This document shows, piece by piece, positions 24,596 through 35,183 of a stretch of DNA of 64,000 nt (position 1 is its first letter; every line of letters starts with the position of its first letter). Under the pieces are notes generated by a model, which saw nothing but the letters and a program-made list of their open reading frames with translations, was not told the DNA's origin and made no database searches. The stretch comes from Bryobacteraceae bacterium (GTDB lineage: Bacteria; Acidobacteriota; Terriglobia; Bryobacterales; Bryobacteraceae). The stretch is from NCBI GenBank assembly GCA_019752335.1, contig JAIEMJ010000001.1:248001-312000 (forward strand). The letters run 5' to 3'. A program made the translations under genes and the position numbers.

Positions 24596-25903
24596 TTAGG
24601 GCCTCGTCCGGTAAATCATGCGCGGATAGGCGATGGTTTCGCGTAAATGCTCCAAGCCGCACATCCAAGTTACACAGCGTTCAATGCCCATACCGAAGCC
24701 GGCGTGCGGCACGCTGCCGTATTTCCGTAAGTCGGTGTACCAATCAAAGGCTTCGCGGGGCAAGTGATGTTCGTCCAGACGCTTCAAGAGTAAGTCTAGA
24801 TCGTGAATACGCTGGCCGCCACCGATTATCTCGCCGTAGCCTTCCGGCGCCAGTACGTCCATGCCGAGCGCACACTCCGGACGGCCTTCCACCGGCTGAA
24901 AATAGAAGGCCTTGATTTCCGTCGGGAAGTTATCCACGATCAGCGGACCGGGTAAGTCCTCGGTCAATAAGGTTTCGTCGGTCCCGCCGAAGTCGCCGCC
25001 CCAGACGATCTCAGAGCCCTTGCCCTTCAGAATCTCCACGGCTTCGTCGTAATGCATGCGCGCAAAAGGTTTGCGAATGCGCTCCAGCTTGGTCACGTCA
25101 CGTTCCAGCGTCTTTAGCTCGGCCTGCCGGTTATTGAGCACGCGGTCGACGATGAAGCAGAGCATGTCTTCCGCGAGCGTTTTGGCGTCTTCCAGCGTCG
25201 CGTAAGCCATCTCCGGCTCCACCATCCAGAACTCCGTCAGGTGGCGCCGCGTCTTTGATTTTTCCGCGCGGAAGGTAGGGCCGAAGCAGTAAACCTTGCC
25301 CTGCGCCATGGCGTTGGCTTCGTTGTAGAGCTGGCCGCTCTGGCTCAGGTAGACTTTCTGGTCCTCGAAGTAATCCACTTCAAAGAGCGTACTGGTGCCT
25401 TCGCAAGCGGCGGGCGTGAAGATCGGCGTGTCCATCAGGATGAAGCCGTTGGTGTCGAAGAAGTCGCGGGTGGCGCGGATCACTTCGTGCCTCACGCGGG
25501 CGATGGCGTGTTGACGGCGGCTGCGCAACCACAGGTGGCGATGATTGAGCAGAAAATCCGGCCCATGTTCCTTGGGCGTGATCGGGTAAGGATCCTCCTC
25601 GGAGACGCGTTGAATTACTTCGAGGCCCGTCACGTCCATTTCATAGCCACCGGCTGCGCGCTCTTCGGCGCGAATCTTGCCTTGCAGGATAATCGACGAC
25701 TCCTGAGTAAGTCCGCGCAGGCCTTCGAATAGCTCCTCCGGAACGTCGGCCTTCACCGCGACGCCCTGTATAATTCCTGACCCATCCCGCAATTGCGGAA
25801 AGGCGATCTTGCCGGACTTACGCAGGTTATACAACCAGCCGGCGATGCGGACTTCCTGGCCCACATGGGCGCCAGCTTCAATGATAAGGATACGTGGGAT
25901 CAT
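24596..25903 (-). CDS. asnS: asparaginyl-tRNA synthetase
   Basis: This 435-residue class IIb synthetase has an OB anticodon-binding domain at about 15-110 ([24 protein letters not shown]) and the catalytic domain from 120. Motif 2 is [21 protein letters not shown] and motif 3 is [15 protein letters not shown]. The absence of an aspartyl-type insertion and the Asn-type motif 2 (EFWMVEPE) identify AsnRS. It charges tRNA-Asn. Its start overlaps the isomerase gene stop by ATGA. Confidence 0.93.
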   Translation of the reverse strand: MIPRILIIEAGAHVGQEVRIAGWLYNLRKSGKIAFPQLRDGSGIIQGVAVKADVPEELFEGLRGLTQESSIILQGKIRAEERAAGGYEMDVTGLEVIQRVSEEDPYPITPKEHGPDFLLNHRHLWLRSRRQHAIARVRHEVIRATRDFFDTNGFILMDTPIFTPAACEGTSTLFEVDYFEDQKVYLSQSGQLYNEANAMAQGKVYCFGPTFRAEKSKTRRHLTEFWMVEPEMAYATLEDAKTLAEDMLCFIVDRVLNNRQAELKTLERDVTKLERIRKPFARMHYDEAVEILKGKGSEIVWGGDFGGTDETLLTEDLPGPLIVDNFPTEIKAFYFQPVEGRPECALGMDVLAPEGYGEIIGGGQRIHDLDLLLKRLDEHHLPREAFDWYTDLRKYGSVPHAGFGMGIERCVTWMCGLEHLRETIAYPRMIYRTRP

Positions 25904-26745
25904 GCTTGTTCCAATTTTTCGAAGACGGTACGAATGCTGTCGAGCGGTTGCGGAAAGTCGTCGCTCTCCTTCAGCTCTAGATTCAGGGGAAACTGTCCAG
26001 GGCAGGCGCGGAAGAGTTCAAGCATTCTTCGCCAGTCGATGGTGCCGCCCGAATGCAAGAACGGGAAACGATGGGTATCTTCCACGCCGTTGTTGTCGTG
26101 TAAGTGCGATGATCGAATGCGCGGACGCATCAATTCAAATTCGCTATCGATATGCCCATGCGTGGAATGCGCGTAAAGCTGCGCGTGACCCGAGTCAAAG
26201 CAGTAGCCGTTGCTCAGGTGCGTGACTTCCGTGAAATAATTCAATTTCGACGCGTTCGAGAATCCATTCGGGATATTCTCGAGCAGAATCTCGACCCCGC
26301 GCTGCCGGGCAAAGGAGTTCAGTTCCTCCAGCGACGAAAACGCCGCGTCCACGCGGCGTTCGTCGAATTCCTCGTAAGGCACTCCCAAATGCTGCACCAG
26401 GTAGCGACAAGGAATTTGCTCCGCGATTTCGAGCGCGCGTTTCACCTCGTCCACCATCACCACCCGTTTATTCTTCACCGGTTCGTTGATGGCGATCGTA
26501 GCGTTCGGACCGGAGCGTCCATTCTGGTCGTCGGAATACATCGGCGAGTGCAGAGCCCAGAGTTGTAACTTCGCGTCGCGGAACCAGGACGCCAATTCAT
26601 TGATTTGCGCCTTGTTCAGATAGTCCAGATGCTGGCGATTGACAAAGATCTCCACAGCGGGGATCCCGGCGGCCAGGATTCGGTCCAATAAAGCCGTGGA
26701 GAGGCGGTGTTTCTGGAATAAGTGAGTAGAGAGGACGTGATCCAT
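25900..26745 (-). CDS. sugar phosphate isomerase/epimerase family TIM barrel (AP-endonuclease 2 fold)
   Basis: The protein has 281 residues. Metal-site motifs of the xylose-isomerase-like barrel are visible: [63 protein letters not shown] and NLELKESDD. The family contains isomerases, epimerases and dehydratases of sugars and inositols, so the substrate is open. It is wedged between ggt and asnS with no spacing. Confidence 0.8.
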   Translation of the reverse strand: MDHVLSTHLFQKHRLSTALLDRILAAGIPAVEIFVNRQHLDYLNKAQINELASWFRDAKLQLWALHSPMYSDDQNGRSGPNATIAINEPVKNKRVVMVDEVKRALEIAEQIPCRYLVQHLGVPYEEFDERRVDAAFSSLEELNSFARQRGVEILLENIPNGFSNASKLNYFTEVTHLSNGYCFDSGHAQLYAHSTHGHIDSEFELMRPRIRSSHLHDNNGVEDTHRFPFLHSGGTIDWRRMLELFRACPGQFPLNLELKESDDFPQPLDSIRTVFEKLEQA

Positions 26746-28482
26746 TTAGTAACCTGTTGCCTTGCCCTCGCCACGACCGTCCTGGCCGGCCGCGAGCCAT
26801 CGCTTACCGTCTGGGGTGGTCTCAATCTGGATCGCCTCCACGCGGGCGACGCCGAAGGTATTCGGCTCCACGTTGTGGCCGCGGGCTCGGAGTAGGTCGA
26901 GGGTATCGGGGGAGAATCCGCGCTCCGTGTAAAGCTTGTCCGGCTGCCACTGGTGGTGGAAGCGCGGCTGATCGACGGCGTCCTGAATATTCATTTTGAA
27001 ATTCGTGACGTTCAGAATCACCTGCAGCACGCCAGTCGGAATGCGGCTGCCGCCCGGCGCGCCGAGCACTAAGTGCAGTTGATTGTTCTGCAGCACGATG
27101 GTGGGCGTCATGGATGAATTCGGACGTTTGCCCGCCCGAATCGCGTTGGCTTCGCCTTCGATCAAGCCGAACATATTCGGAGAGCCTGGCTTCACGGTGA
27201 AGTCGTCCATCTCGTTGTTGAGCAGGAAGCCGAGTCCTGCCACGGTGATACCGCAGCCATAGCCGCCATTCAATGTGTAAGTCAGCGCGACGGCATTGCC
27301 CTGGGCATCCACAATCGAAAAATGCGTAGTCTCATTGCTCTCGCTCGCGGCGGGCTGGCCCTGCCGGATGACGCTGGAGGGCGTGGCCTTTGCCGGATCG
27401 ATGCTGGCCCGGCGTTCGCGCGCGTATTCCTTGCTAATCAGGCTCTTCAAGGGGATCTTGACGAAGTCCGCGTCGCCAAGGAACTCGCCGCGGTCGGCGT
27501 AGTAACGCCGCATCGCTTCGGCGACATAGTGCGTCGCCGCGGCGGAGCCCAGGCCGGCCTTCTCATAGCCCGTGCCTTCGAGAATATTCAACATCTGCAA
27601 CAGTCCGACGCCGCCGGTGGAGGGCGGTGGCGCGGTGACGATGGTGGTATCACGATAAGTGCCAACCAGCGGGACGCGCTCCACGGCTTGGTAGTTCTTT
27701 AGGTCGTCCAAGGTGATCAGGCCACCGTGCGACGCCATCTCTTTCGCGAAGCGCTTGGCGGTTTCGCCTTCATAAAATTCACTGGCGCCGGACTTCTGCA
27801 CGCGCTGCAAAGTGGCCGCCAGTTCCGGTTGGCGGAAGATCTCGCCGGGCTCGTAGTGGCGGCCCTCGCGGAGGAAGATCCTTTTGCTCTCGGGATTCTG
27901 CGTGAGAATGCCGCCCGCGGTGAGGATAGAGCTATCGGCGGCGGCAGCGCGCGGACGTCCCGCTGACTTAAGCGACTGGGAGAGCGTGTAAGAGACCGGG
28001 AAGCCCTCGCCCGCGAGCCTTACCGCCGGCGCGACTAAGTCCGCCCACTTCTGCTGGCCGAACTTCCGATGCGCCAACTCCAGGCCGCGCAACGTGCCGG
28101 GTACGCCGGGAGCGCGCCAGCCCACGACGCTGTCGCGCGTAGGCTTGCCGTCTTTGTCGAGATACATGTTGGCCGTCGCCGCCGCCGGCGCCTTCTCACG
28201 GAAATCGAAAAAGGCCTGACGGCCGTCACTCATGCGGACCAGCATGAAGCCGCCGCCGCCCAGGTTGCCGGCGAACGGATACGTCACCGCCAGCGCCGTG
28301 GCCACCGCCACCGCCGCGTCCACCGCATTCCCGCCGGACTTCAGCACCGCCACGCCGACGTCGGTGGCCAAGGGCTCCTGCGCCACCACCATCGCCTGCG
28401 CCGCCCGGAAGGGCTGGCGCGCCCACACGAGGCTCTGTGTCCATAGCCCCAGCGCCAGGACCAACGCTACTGTTTTTTGCAT
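26746..28482 (-). CDS. ggt: gamma-glutamyltransferase
   Basis: The ATG at 28482 gives a proper signal peptide (QKTVALVLALGLWTQSLVWA). The large subunit has MVVAQEPLATDVGVAVLKSGGNAVDAAVA and FDFREKAP. The autoprocessing and catalytic threonine is in ETTHFSIVDAQGNAVALT near residue 385, and PNSSMTPTIV and LGAPGGSRIPT follow. The exported enzyme cleaves glutathione and other gamma-glutamyl amides. It could supply the substrate side for the YbdK-type ligase chemistry seen at the window start, but there is no direct link. Confidence 0.93.
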   Translation of the reverse strand: MQKTVALVLALGLWTQSLVWARQPFRAAQAMVVAQEPLATDVGVAVLKSGGNAVDAAVAVATALAVTYPFAGNLGGGGFMLVRMSDGRQAFFDFREKAPAAATANMYLDKDGKPTRDSVVGWRAPGVPGTLRGLELAHRKFGQQKWADLVAPAVRLAGEGFPVSYTLSQSLKSAGRPRAAAADSSILTAGGILTQNPESKRIFLREGRHYEPGEIFRQPELAATLQRVQKSGASEFYEGETAKRFAKEMASHGGLITLDDLKNYQAVERVPLVGTYRDTTIVTAPPPSTGGVGLLQMLNILEGTGYEKAGLGSAAATHYVAEAMRRYYADRGEFLGDADFVKIPLKSLISKEYARERRASIDPAKATPSSVIRQGQPAASESNETTHFSIVDAQGNAVALTYTLNGGYGCGITVAGLGFLLNNEMDDFTVKPGSPNMFGLIEGEANAIRAGKRPNSSMTPTIVLQNNQLHLVLGAPGGSRIPTGVLQVILNVTNFKMNIQDAVDQPRFHHQWQPDKLYTERGFSPDTLDLLRARGHNVEPNTFGVARVEAIQIETTPDGKRWLAAGQDGRGEGKATGY

Positions 28483-28493
28483 AAACTCCCAGT

Positions 28494-29231
28494 TTAGCCT
28501 TTCTGCTGTTTGCGCCACTCGAACATGGCGATGCCCGCGGCAACGGACACATTCAACGACGAGATCTCGCCGTGCATGGGGATCTTCACCAGAAAATCAC
28601 AGCGCTCGCGTGTGTGCTGATGCAGGCCCGCGCCTTCGCCGCCCAACACCAGCACCGTGGGCGTCACGTACTCGACGTCCGAGTAGTCTTCGTCGGCGCG
28701 CTCGTCCAGGCCGTAAATCCAGTAGCCTTCCTTCTTCAGGTCTTCGAGCGCGCGGTTCAAATTCGTCACGCGGACCACCGGAAAGTACTCGAGCGCCCCG
28801 GCCGCGGCCTTGGCGACCGTATCCGTCAGGCCGACGGCGCGGCGCTCCGGAATGAGGATGCAGGACGCCCCGGCCGCGTAGGCGGACCGGACAATGGCGC
28901 CCAGATTGTGCGGATCCTCCACACCGTCAGCGGCGACGACCAGAGGCCCCAGCGAGACTTCGTCGAGCTTGGCGTAGCGATGCGCGGCCGTGATCGCCAC
29001 GACGCCCTGGTGGGTGGCGGTACCGGCGGTACGGTCCAGAACCGAGCGCGCTTCGAAGCGCACGGGCACGCGACGCTCTCGCGCCAGGTCAATCAGGGGC
29101 TGGATGCGGACACCGCCCGCACCCTCGGTAATGAGGATCCGATCCATCTGACGACCGCTCTTTAGGGCTTCCAAAACCGGATGGACGCCGGAAAGAACAT
29201 TTTTTGCGAAAATGTTTTTATCAGGGGGCAC
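28494..29231 (-). CDS. rlmB: 23S rRNA 2'-O-methyltransferase, RlmB/TrmH (SpoU) family
   Basis: The N-terminal L30e-like substrate domain (LSGVHPVLEALKSGRQMDRI) is followed by the SPOUT knot: motif 1 GVEDPHNLGAIVRSAYAAG, motif 2 TVLVLGGEGAGLHQHT and motif 3 IPMHGEISSLNVSVAAGIAMFEW. It methylates a conserved guanosine of 23S rRNA using AdoMet. The start is uncertain. A GTG at 29231 is proposed; the frame is open to 29375, but that stretch overlaps the divergent regulator promoter and lacks family similarity. Confidence 0.88.
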   Translation of the reverse strand: MPPDKNIFAKNVLSGVHPVLEALKSGRQMDRILITEGAGGVRIQPLIDLARERRVPVRFEARSVLDRTAGTATHQGVVAITAAHRYAKLDEVSLGPLVVAADGVEDPHNLGAIVRSAYAAGASCILIPERRAVGLTDTVAKAAAGALEYFPVVRVTNLNRALEDLKKEGYWIYGLDERADEDYSDVEYVTPTVLVLGGEGAGLHQHTRERCDFLVKIPMHGEISSLNVSVAAGIAMFEWRKQQKG

Positions 29232-29248
29232 TATTTGAGTGTATCGCC

Positions 29249-29277
29249 TTGACGCTCGGGATGGCTTCCCGTACGAT
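29249..29277 (+). promoter_or_regulatory. sigma-70-type promoter before the MerR-type gene
   Basis: TTGACG at 29249-29254 and TACGAT at 29272-29277 are separated by 17 bases, and the gene start lies 34 bases downstream. The -35 box is a 5/6 match and the -10 box a 4/6 match. Confidence 0.5.
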
Positions 29278-29310
29278 TTTAGATAACACCAGGAAAGGTA
29301 ACCCGAAAGC

Positions 29311-29835
29311 ATGGCGACACACGCAACCGCACCCGCAACTGGTTCTGCCCCCACCACGCCAGAGATTCCCAACAAGCTTTACTTCCGGATTGGCGACGTG
29401 AGCCAGATCGCGGGCGTGAAGCCGTATGTCTTGCGCTATTGGGAGACGGAGTTCCCGGCCATCGGTCCGCGCAAGTCCGGCAGCAACCACCGGCTCTATC
29501 GCCGCAAGGACGTGGAACTGATCCTCGACATCAAGCGGCTGCTCTACCAGGAACGGTACACCATCGAAGGCGCGCGGAAGCACCTGGAGGCGCAGCACAA
29601 GGCCGAAGTGAGCGCGCGCAGCAAGAAGGGGCGTTCGGGCGAAGTCGCGCCGTCGCCGATGCCGCCGGCCTCCGTCGCTCCCGCCCTCTCCTCGCCCATG
29701 GGCGTATTCTCCGGTAGCACGCTTTCGGGCGCGGCGATGGCTAAGGTCGCGCTGCCCGAGCTTTCGGTGCGGCCTGCCCACAATCTGTCCGCGATTCGCG
29801 CCGAATTGCGAGCGATCCTCGAATTGCTCCGCTAG
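29311..29835 (+). CDS. MerR-family transcriptional regulator
   Basis: The protein has 174 residues. A Pro/Ala-rich leader of about 20 residues precedes the winged helix (YFRIGDVSQIAGVKPYVLRYWETEF, residues about 25-95, with HRLYRRKDVELILDIKRLL). It resembles the short MerR-type regulators with an LRYWE motif that precede or follow translation and sigma-54 genes in many deltaproteobacteria and acidobacteria. The C-terminus is a low-complexity linker and a short helix, with no metal-binding cysteines. It is 6 bases from the sigma-54 regulator, so the two form an operon. Confidence 0.88.
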   Translation: MATHATAPATGSAPTTPEIPNKLYFRIGDVSQIAGVKPYVLRYWETEFPAIGPRKSGSNHRLYRRKDVELILDIKRLLYQERYTIEGARKHLEAQHKAEVSARSKKGRSGEVAPSPMPPASVAPALSSPMGVFSGSTLSGAAMAKVALPELSVRPAHNLSAIRAELRAILELLR

Positions 29836-29841
29836 GCTCGA

Positions 29842-31197
29842 ATGTCGAAGAAACGAGTCCTCGTCGTGGAGGACGAAGACAAGCTGCGCCGCGTGCTGGA
29901 GTTGCAGCTCTCGAGCTCCGGCTATGACCTGGACCTCGCTCCCTCCGGCGAAGAGGCCTTGCGGTACTTGGATCGCGCTGACCTCATCCTTACCGACTTG
30001 AAGTTGCCCGAGATGGACGGCATGCAGGTTCTTGCGCACGCCCGCCAGATCAACCCCTCCGCTCCGGTCATCGTAATGACGGCTTTTGGCACGATCGAGA
30101 ACGCGGTGGAAGCGATGAAGCGCGGCGCGACGGACTTCCTCTTGAAGCCGTTCTCCCTGGATCATCTCACTGCGATCATCGAGAAGGCGCTGGAGGTGCG
30201 CGCCCTGCGCGATGAGAACCGGGCGCTCAAAGAAGAGCTCGGGCGGCGCTATCAGTTCGACAACATCATTGGCCGCAGCCCCAACATGCAGGAGATCTTT
30301 CAGACGATCCTGCGCGTGGCGCCCTCGCGCGCCACGGTGTTGCTGTGTGGCGAAAGCGGCGTCGGCAAGGACTTGATTGCGCGCGCGATTCACTACCACT
30401 CGCCACGCCGCGATAGGCCCTTCGTCAAAATCAATTGCACCGCCATCCCGGAGAACCTGATGGAGAGCGAGCTCTTTGGTTACGAAAAAGGCGCCTTCAC
30501 CGGCGCCAACGTGACCAAGCCGGGCAAGTTCGAACAAGCCGATACCGGCACTGTGTTTCTCGACGAAATCGGCGACGTCCCTCCAGCCATCCAGGTGAAG
30601 CTCTTGCGCATTTTGCAGGAGCGCGAGTTTGAGCGGCTGGGGAGCAACAAAGTCCGGCAGATCGACGTGCGCATTCTCGCGGCCACGAATGTGGACTTAC
30701 GCGCGGCGCTCGAAGAAGGACGTTTTCGCGAGGACTTGTATTACCGCCTGAACGTGCTCCCCTTGAATATTCCGTCGCTGCGCGAGCGCAATCCGGATAT
30801 TCCTTTTCTGGCGAAACACTTTGTCGATAAGTTCGGCCGTGAGAGCCGCGGTGAGCCGGGGCAGCTAACCGATGAGGCGCTCGCGAAATTGATGAGTTAC
30901 CACTGGCCGGGCAATGTGCGCGAACTCGAAAATGTAATTGAGCGCAGCCTGTTACTTTCGCCCACTCCCACCCTGCGCGGCGTCGATATCAAGCTGGACC
31001 AATCGACGAAGCCCAAACCCGCGGTGTCGGACTTCCTGCCCGAGGGCGTGACGCTGGAGGAGCACGAGCAGTCGATCATTCGAGAAGCGCTACGCCGGGC
31101 GAACGGCAACAAGAGCCAAGCGGCGCGACTCTTAGGGTTGACCCGCAACGCGCTCCGCTACCGGCTGGACCAGATGGGCGTCGATTCGAGCGACTAG
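29842..31197 (+). CDS. sigma-54-dependent response regulator, NtrC type
   Basis: This 451-residue protein has three domains. The receiver (1-120) has acidic residues VEDED and phospho-acceptor D53 in ILTDLKLPEMDG. The AAA+ domain (about 140-380) has GESGVGKD (Walker A), the sigma-54 contact loop GAFTGA, and GTVFLDEIGD (Walker B). The C-terminal Fis-type helix-turn-helix has NGNKSQAARLLGLTRNALRYRL. It activates sigma-54 promoters after phosphorylation by a kinase that is not in the neighbourhood. Its stop shares the CTAG of the convergent gene. Confidence 0.95.
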   Translation: MSKKRVLVVEDEDKLRRVLELQLSSSGYDLDLAPSGEEALRYLDRADLILTDLKLPEMDGMQVLAHARQINPSAPVIVMTAFGTIENAVEAMKRGATDFLLKPFSLDHLTAIIEKALEVRALRDENRALKEELGRRYQFDNIIGRSPNMQEIFQTILRVAPSRATVLLCGESGVGKDLIARAIHYHSPRRDRPFVKINCTAIPENLMESELFGYEKGAFTGANVTKPGKFEQADTGTVFLDEIGDVPPAIQVKLLRILQEREFERLGSNKVRQIDVRILAATNVDLRAALEEGRFREDLYYRLNVLPLNIPSLRERNPDIPFLAKHFVDKFGRESRGEPGQLTDEALAKLMSYHWPGNVRELENVIERSLLLSPTPTLRGVDIKLDQSTKPKPAVSDFLPEGVTLEEHEQSIIREALRRANGNKSQAARLLGLTRNALRYRLDQMGVDSSD

Positions 31198-31634
31198 CGC
31201 CGGAAGAGGCGGGAGACCACTGGCGTGTTAAAGCGGCCAAGGTAGCGTAGCAAAGCCCACACCAGGCGATTCTCCACCCGGTAGGCGGGCAGCGGTTCCA
31301 CCAGCACGGACATCCGCACATCGTCGCGTTGCAAGCCCGCGCGGTAGGCGGCCCCAACGTCGCTCGGGACGCAGATGGAGCAGCACGTGGCGTCGCCTAA
31401 GCGGCAGATGGCGTCGACCGTGACTCCCAAGCCTTGGTCAAAGCCGGCGCGGAAATAGGAGCGCGCCACCATTGCCGCGAGGGTGGGGTTCGGCAAGTGG
31501 ACATACCAGCGGCGACGGTAATAAACCACGTGGCCAGGCTGGACCCACAAAATCCGAGAGGGATAACCCTCCTCGGAGAGCAACCGGCTCATTTCATGAA
31601 CCGACGCCTCAAAGGTGTGCTTGAGGGATAACAC
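31194..31634 (-). CDS. hypothetical protein
   Basis: The protein has 146 residues with no signal peptide or clear membrane helix. It has a basic, Arg/Tyr-rich middle (GHVVYYRRRWYVHLPNP) and a short cysteine cluster, CRLGDATCCSIC (near residue 92), that could bind a metal, followed by a basic C-terminus. No family is recognised. Codon use resembles the neighbours, and the frame is closed tail-to-tail against the regulator by a shared CTAG. Confidence 0.6.
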   Translation of the reverse strand: MLSLKHTFEASVHEMSRLLSEEGYPSRILWVQPGHVVYYRRRWYVHLPNPTLAAMVARSYFRAGFDQGLGVTVDAICRLGDATCCSICVPSDVGAAYRAGLQRDDVRMSVLVEPLPAYRVENRLVWALLRYLGRFNTPVVSRLFRR

Positions 31635-31690
31635 GGGGGAAGTGCTAAGGTCACTCTCGTTGTATCCTGTTTAACCGCGCTTTGCAAGCA

Positions 31691-33421
<1,731 letters not shown>

Positions 33422-33425
33422 CGGC

Positions 33426-33947
33426 CTAAGCGACTTCAATCTCGGCGGGCGCCAGGATGTCGGTCTTCTGGTGCGCGAACAGCGGCGGCAGGTCCGTCTT
33501 GGTCACCCGCCAGCCCTTGTGGCGCAGCGTGCCACCGGCGGCCTTGCCATCGGCGGGGACGTTGCCCAGCAGCTTCACCGCGGCCGGATCCTTGCTGGCG
33601 ATCTTGGCGTAGGTGCCTTCCACGCCGTCAATGACGGGCGAGAATTGCAGATAGCGTTCCAGCGTCTGCCGGCTCTGCTCATGTACGCCGCGGACAGCGG
33701 CGCCGATTTGCTCGTCCGTGTAAGGGGCGATGTTCTCCATCAGGAAGTCCACCAGGCGGGCGTCGCGTTGGAGGATGCCGAGAATCTGCAGGGCGCCGTC
33801 GCCGGGGCCGACGGTCTCCTTCGGCTTTTCCACCACCTTTGGCTTGCTATCGCGGCGGACCCAACCCAGGGCCGCGGCGACGTCTTCGGGAATTTCGTTC
33901 TTGAACAGGATGCCAAAAAATGCGCTGAACGCGTAACCAATACTCAA
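33426..33947 (-). CDS. DUF2760 protein, partner of the Hsp70-like ATPase
   Basis: The protein has 173 residues. The central block (ALQILGILQRDARLVDFLMENIAPYTDEQIGAAVRGVHEQSRQTLERY) is the DUF2760 signature, and the end has GWRVTKTDLPPLF. A hydrophobic N-terminus (GYAFSAFFGILF) may anchor it to the membrane. Function is unknown. Constant pairing with the shortened Hsp70 suggests a co-chaperone or client adaptor. Confidence 0.85.
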   Translation of the reverse strand: MSIGYAFSAFFGILFKNEIPEDVAAALGWVRRDSKPKVVEKPKETVGPGDGALQILGILQRDARLVDFLMENIAPYTDEQIGAAVRGVHEQSRQTLERYLQFSPVIDGVEGTYAKIASKDPAAVKLLGNVPADGKAAGGTLRHKGWRVTKTDLPPLFAHQKTDILAPAEIEVA

Positions 33948-33965
33948 CAGGAGCCTCCAAACCTA

Positions 33966-34787
33966 TTAGGATAGCGCTTCCCGGCGAATCCGTTGCGCGC
34001 CGCTGTAGATATTGAAGCGGCCGTCCCGCAGAAACCCCACCAGCGTCATTCCAGCGGACTCGGCCAACTCGACGGCTAAGCTCGATGGCGCCCCCACCGC
34101 CGCCATCAGCGGCACGCGCGCCATCGCCGCCTTTTGGACGAGTTCGAAGCCCGCCCGGCCGCTTACCAGCAGGATTCGCTCGCCGAGCGAACGCCCCGCT
34201 AGCCACTCGTCGCCGATGAGTTTGTCGACGGCGTTGTGCCGTCCCACGTCCTCAAAGCTCGCCAGGAATTCTCCCGCCGCCGAGAACAGCGCCGCCGCGT
34301 GTACCGCGCCCGTCGCGGTAAAGCCCGGCTGTCGCTCCGCCAACCGCGCGGGCAAGCTAAGCAGGGTTTCCGCGTCAAACACGCGGTCGCTCAACGGTAT
34401 CTCCGGCAGTCGCGCCGCCACCTGCTCGATGGAGGCTTTGCCGCACATCCCACAGCTCGAGGCGGCGTAAGTCAGCCGCTCCAGCCGCTTCCAATCGATC
34501 TCCACGCCCTCTGCCAGGTCTACTCGCCACACATTCGGCAGCGCCGCATCCCAAGCCGCAATCGAGTCGATCTGCGCGGGCGCGGTAAGAATTCCCTCGG
34601 TAAACAAGAAGCCCGCCGCCAAGGCGGCATCGTCGCCGGGCGTCCGCATGGTCACCACCGCGTTCCGGTAAACCCGCGTCGCTCCCCGCCAAGCGCCAAT
34701 CCGAATCTCGAGCGGTTCCTCAATGGCCAGGATATCGTCACCGGGTTCCAGCGAGCCTTGGCGATAGCGGACGATCTCGGTGCGCAT
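33966..34787 (-). CDS. fdhD: formate dehydrogenase accessory sulfurtransferase FdhD
   Basis: The protein has 273 residues with the sulfur-carrying loop C112-G-M-C115 in TYAASSCGMCGKAS. The nucleotide/Moco-binding C-terminus has FEDVGRHNAVDKLIGDEWL and LLVSGRAGFELVQKAA. FdhD passes sulfur from IscS to the molybdenum cofactor of formate dehydrogenase. No formate dehydrogenase gene is in the window. Many such enzymes are selenoproteins, which fits Sec use suggested by the gene at 2981. Confidence 0.94.
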   Translation of the reverse strand: MRTEIVRYRQGSLEPGDDILAIEEPLEIRIGAWRGATRVYRNAVVTMRTPGDDAALAAGFLFTEGILTAPAQIDSIAAWDAALPNVWRVDLAEGVEIDWKRLERLTYAASSCGMCGKASIEQVAARLPEIPLSDRVFDAETLLSLPARLAERQPGFTATGAVHAAALFSAAGEFLASFEDVGRHNAVDKLIGDEWLAGRSLGERILLVSGRAGFELVQKAAMARVPLMAAVGAPSSLAVELAESAGMTLVGFLRDGRFNIYSGAQRIRREALS

Positions 34788-34790
34788 GGC

Positions 34791-35099
34791 TTACGATAGC
34801 GTGCTTTGCGCCTCCTTCGCTTCCCGGAAACAAAGGTAGACGAGCGGACCAAACGAACCCGCCAGCAGAGTCAGTAATACGAATGGCCAAGCGGCAAGCC
34901 GATGGCGCCTGGCGTCGTGGACCATCCACACGCACGTAAGAACGGCCAGGATCACCAGATCGGTGAAGACTTGCGCGCCTCCCCAACTCCGAAAGTGCGG
35001 CGCGATGATGCCCCAAACGCCGCCCTCGAGGAGAGCTAACGTTGTGAGCACCCCGAAGGCAAGAGTCACCAGGAATAACGCGATGAGTTTTTTCGACAT
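34791..35099 (-). CDS. DUF2834 small membrane protein
   Basis: This 102-residue protein has three membrane helices (about 5-28, 44-62 and 70-92). The segments GGVWGIIAPHF, DLVILAVLTCVWMVHDAR and WPFVLLTLLAGSFGPLVYLCFR match the DUF2834 pattern. Function is unknown. It is 3 bases before fdhD and is divergent from an XRE regulator with a palindromic operator between them, so it may belong to that regulator's control unit. Confidence 0.75.
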   Translation of the reverse strand: MSKKLIALFLVTLAFGVLTTLALLEGGVWGIIAPHFRSWGGAQVFTDLVILAVLTCVWMVHDARRHRLAAWPFVLLTLLAGSFGPLVYLCFREAKEAQSTLS

Positions 35100-35166
35100 G
35101 ATTCAGGATGCTTGCCGCATGAGCGCGCCGCAATTACCTGAGAGGTTATTGAAAGCCTTTGCCGGG

Positions 35167-35183
35167 CGGACGATAATCGTCCG
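35167..35183. promoter_or_regulatory. 17-bp perfect palindrome, probable operator
   Basis: CGGACGAT-A-ATCGTCCG runs right up to, and includes the first base of, the GTG start codon of the XRE-type regulator. Helix-turn-helix dimers bind such sites. Its position would block transcription or initiation, suggesting autoregulation, and it lies in the gap to the divergent DUF2834 gene. Confidence 0.6.
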
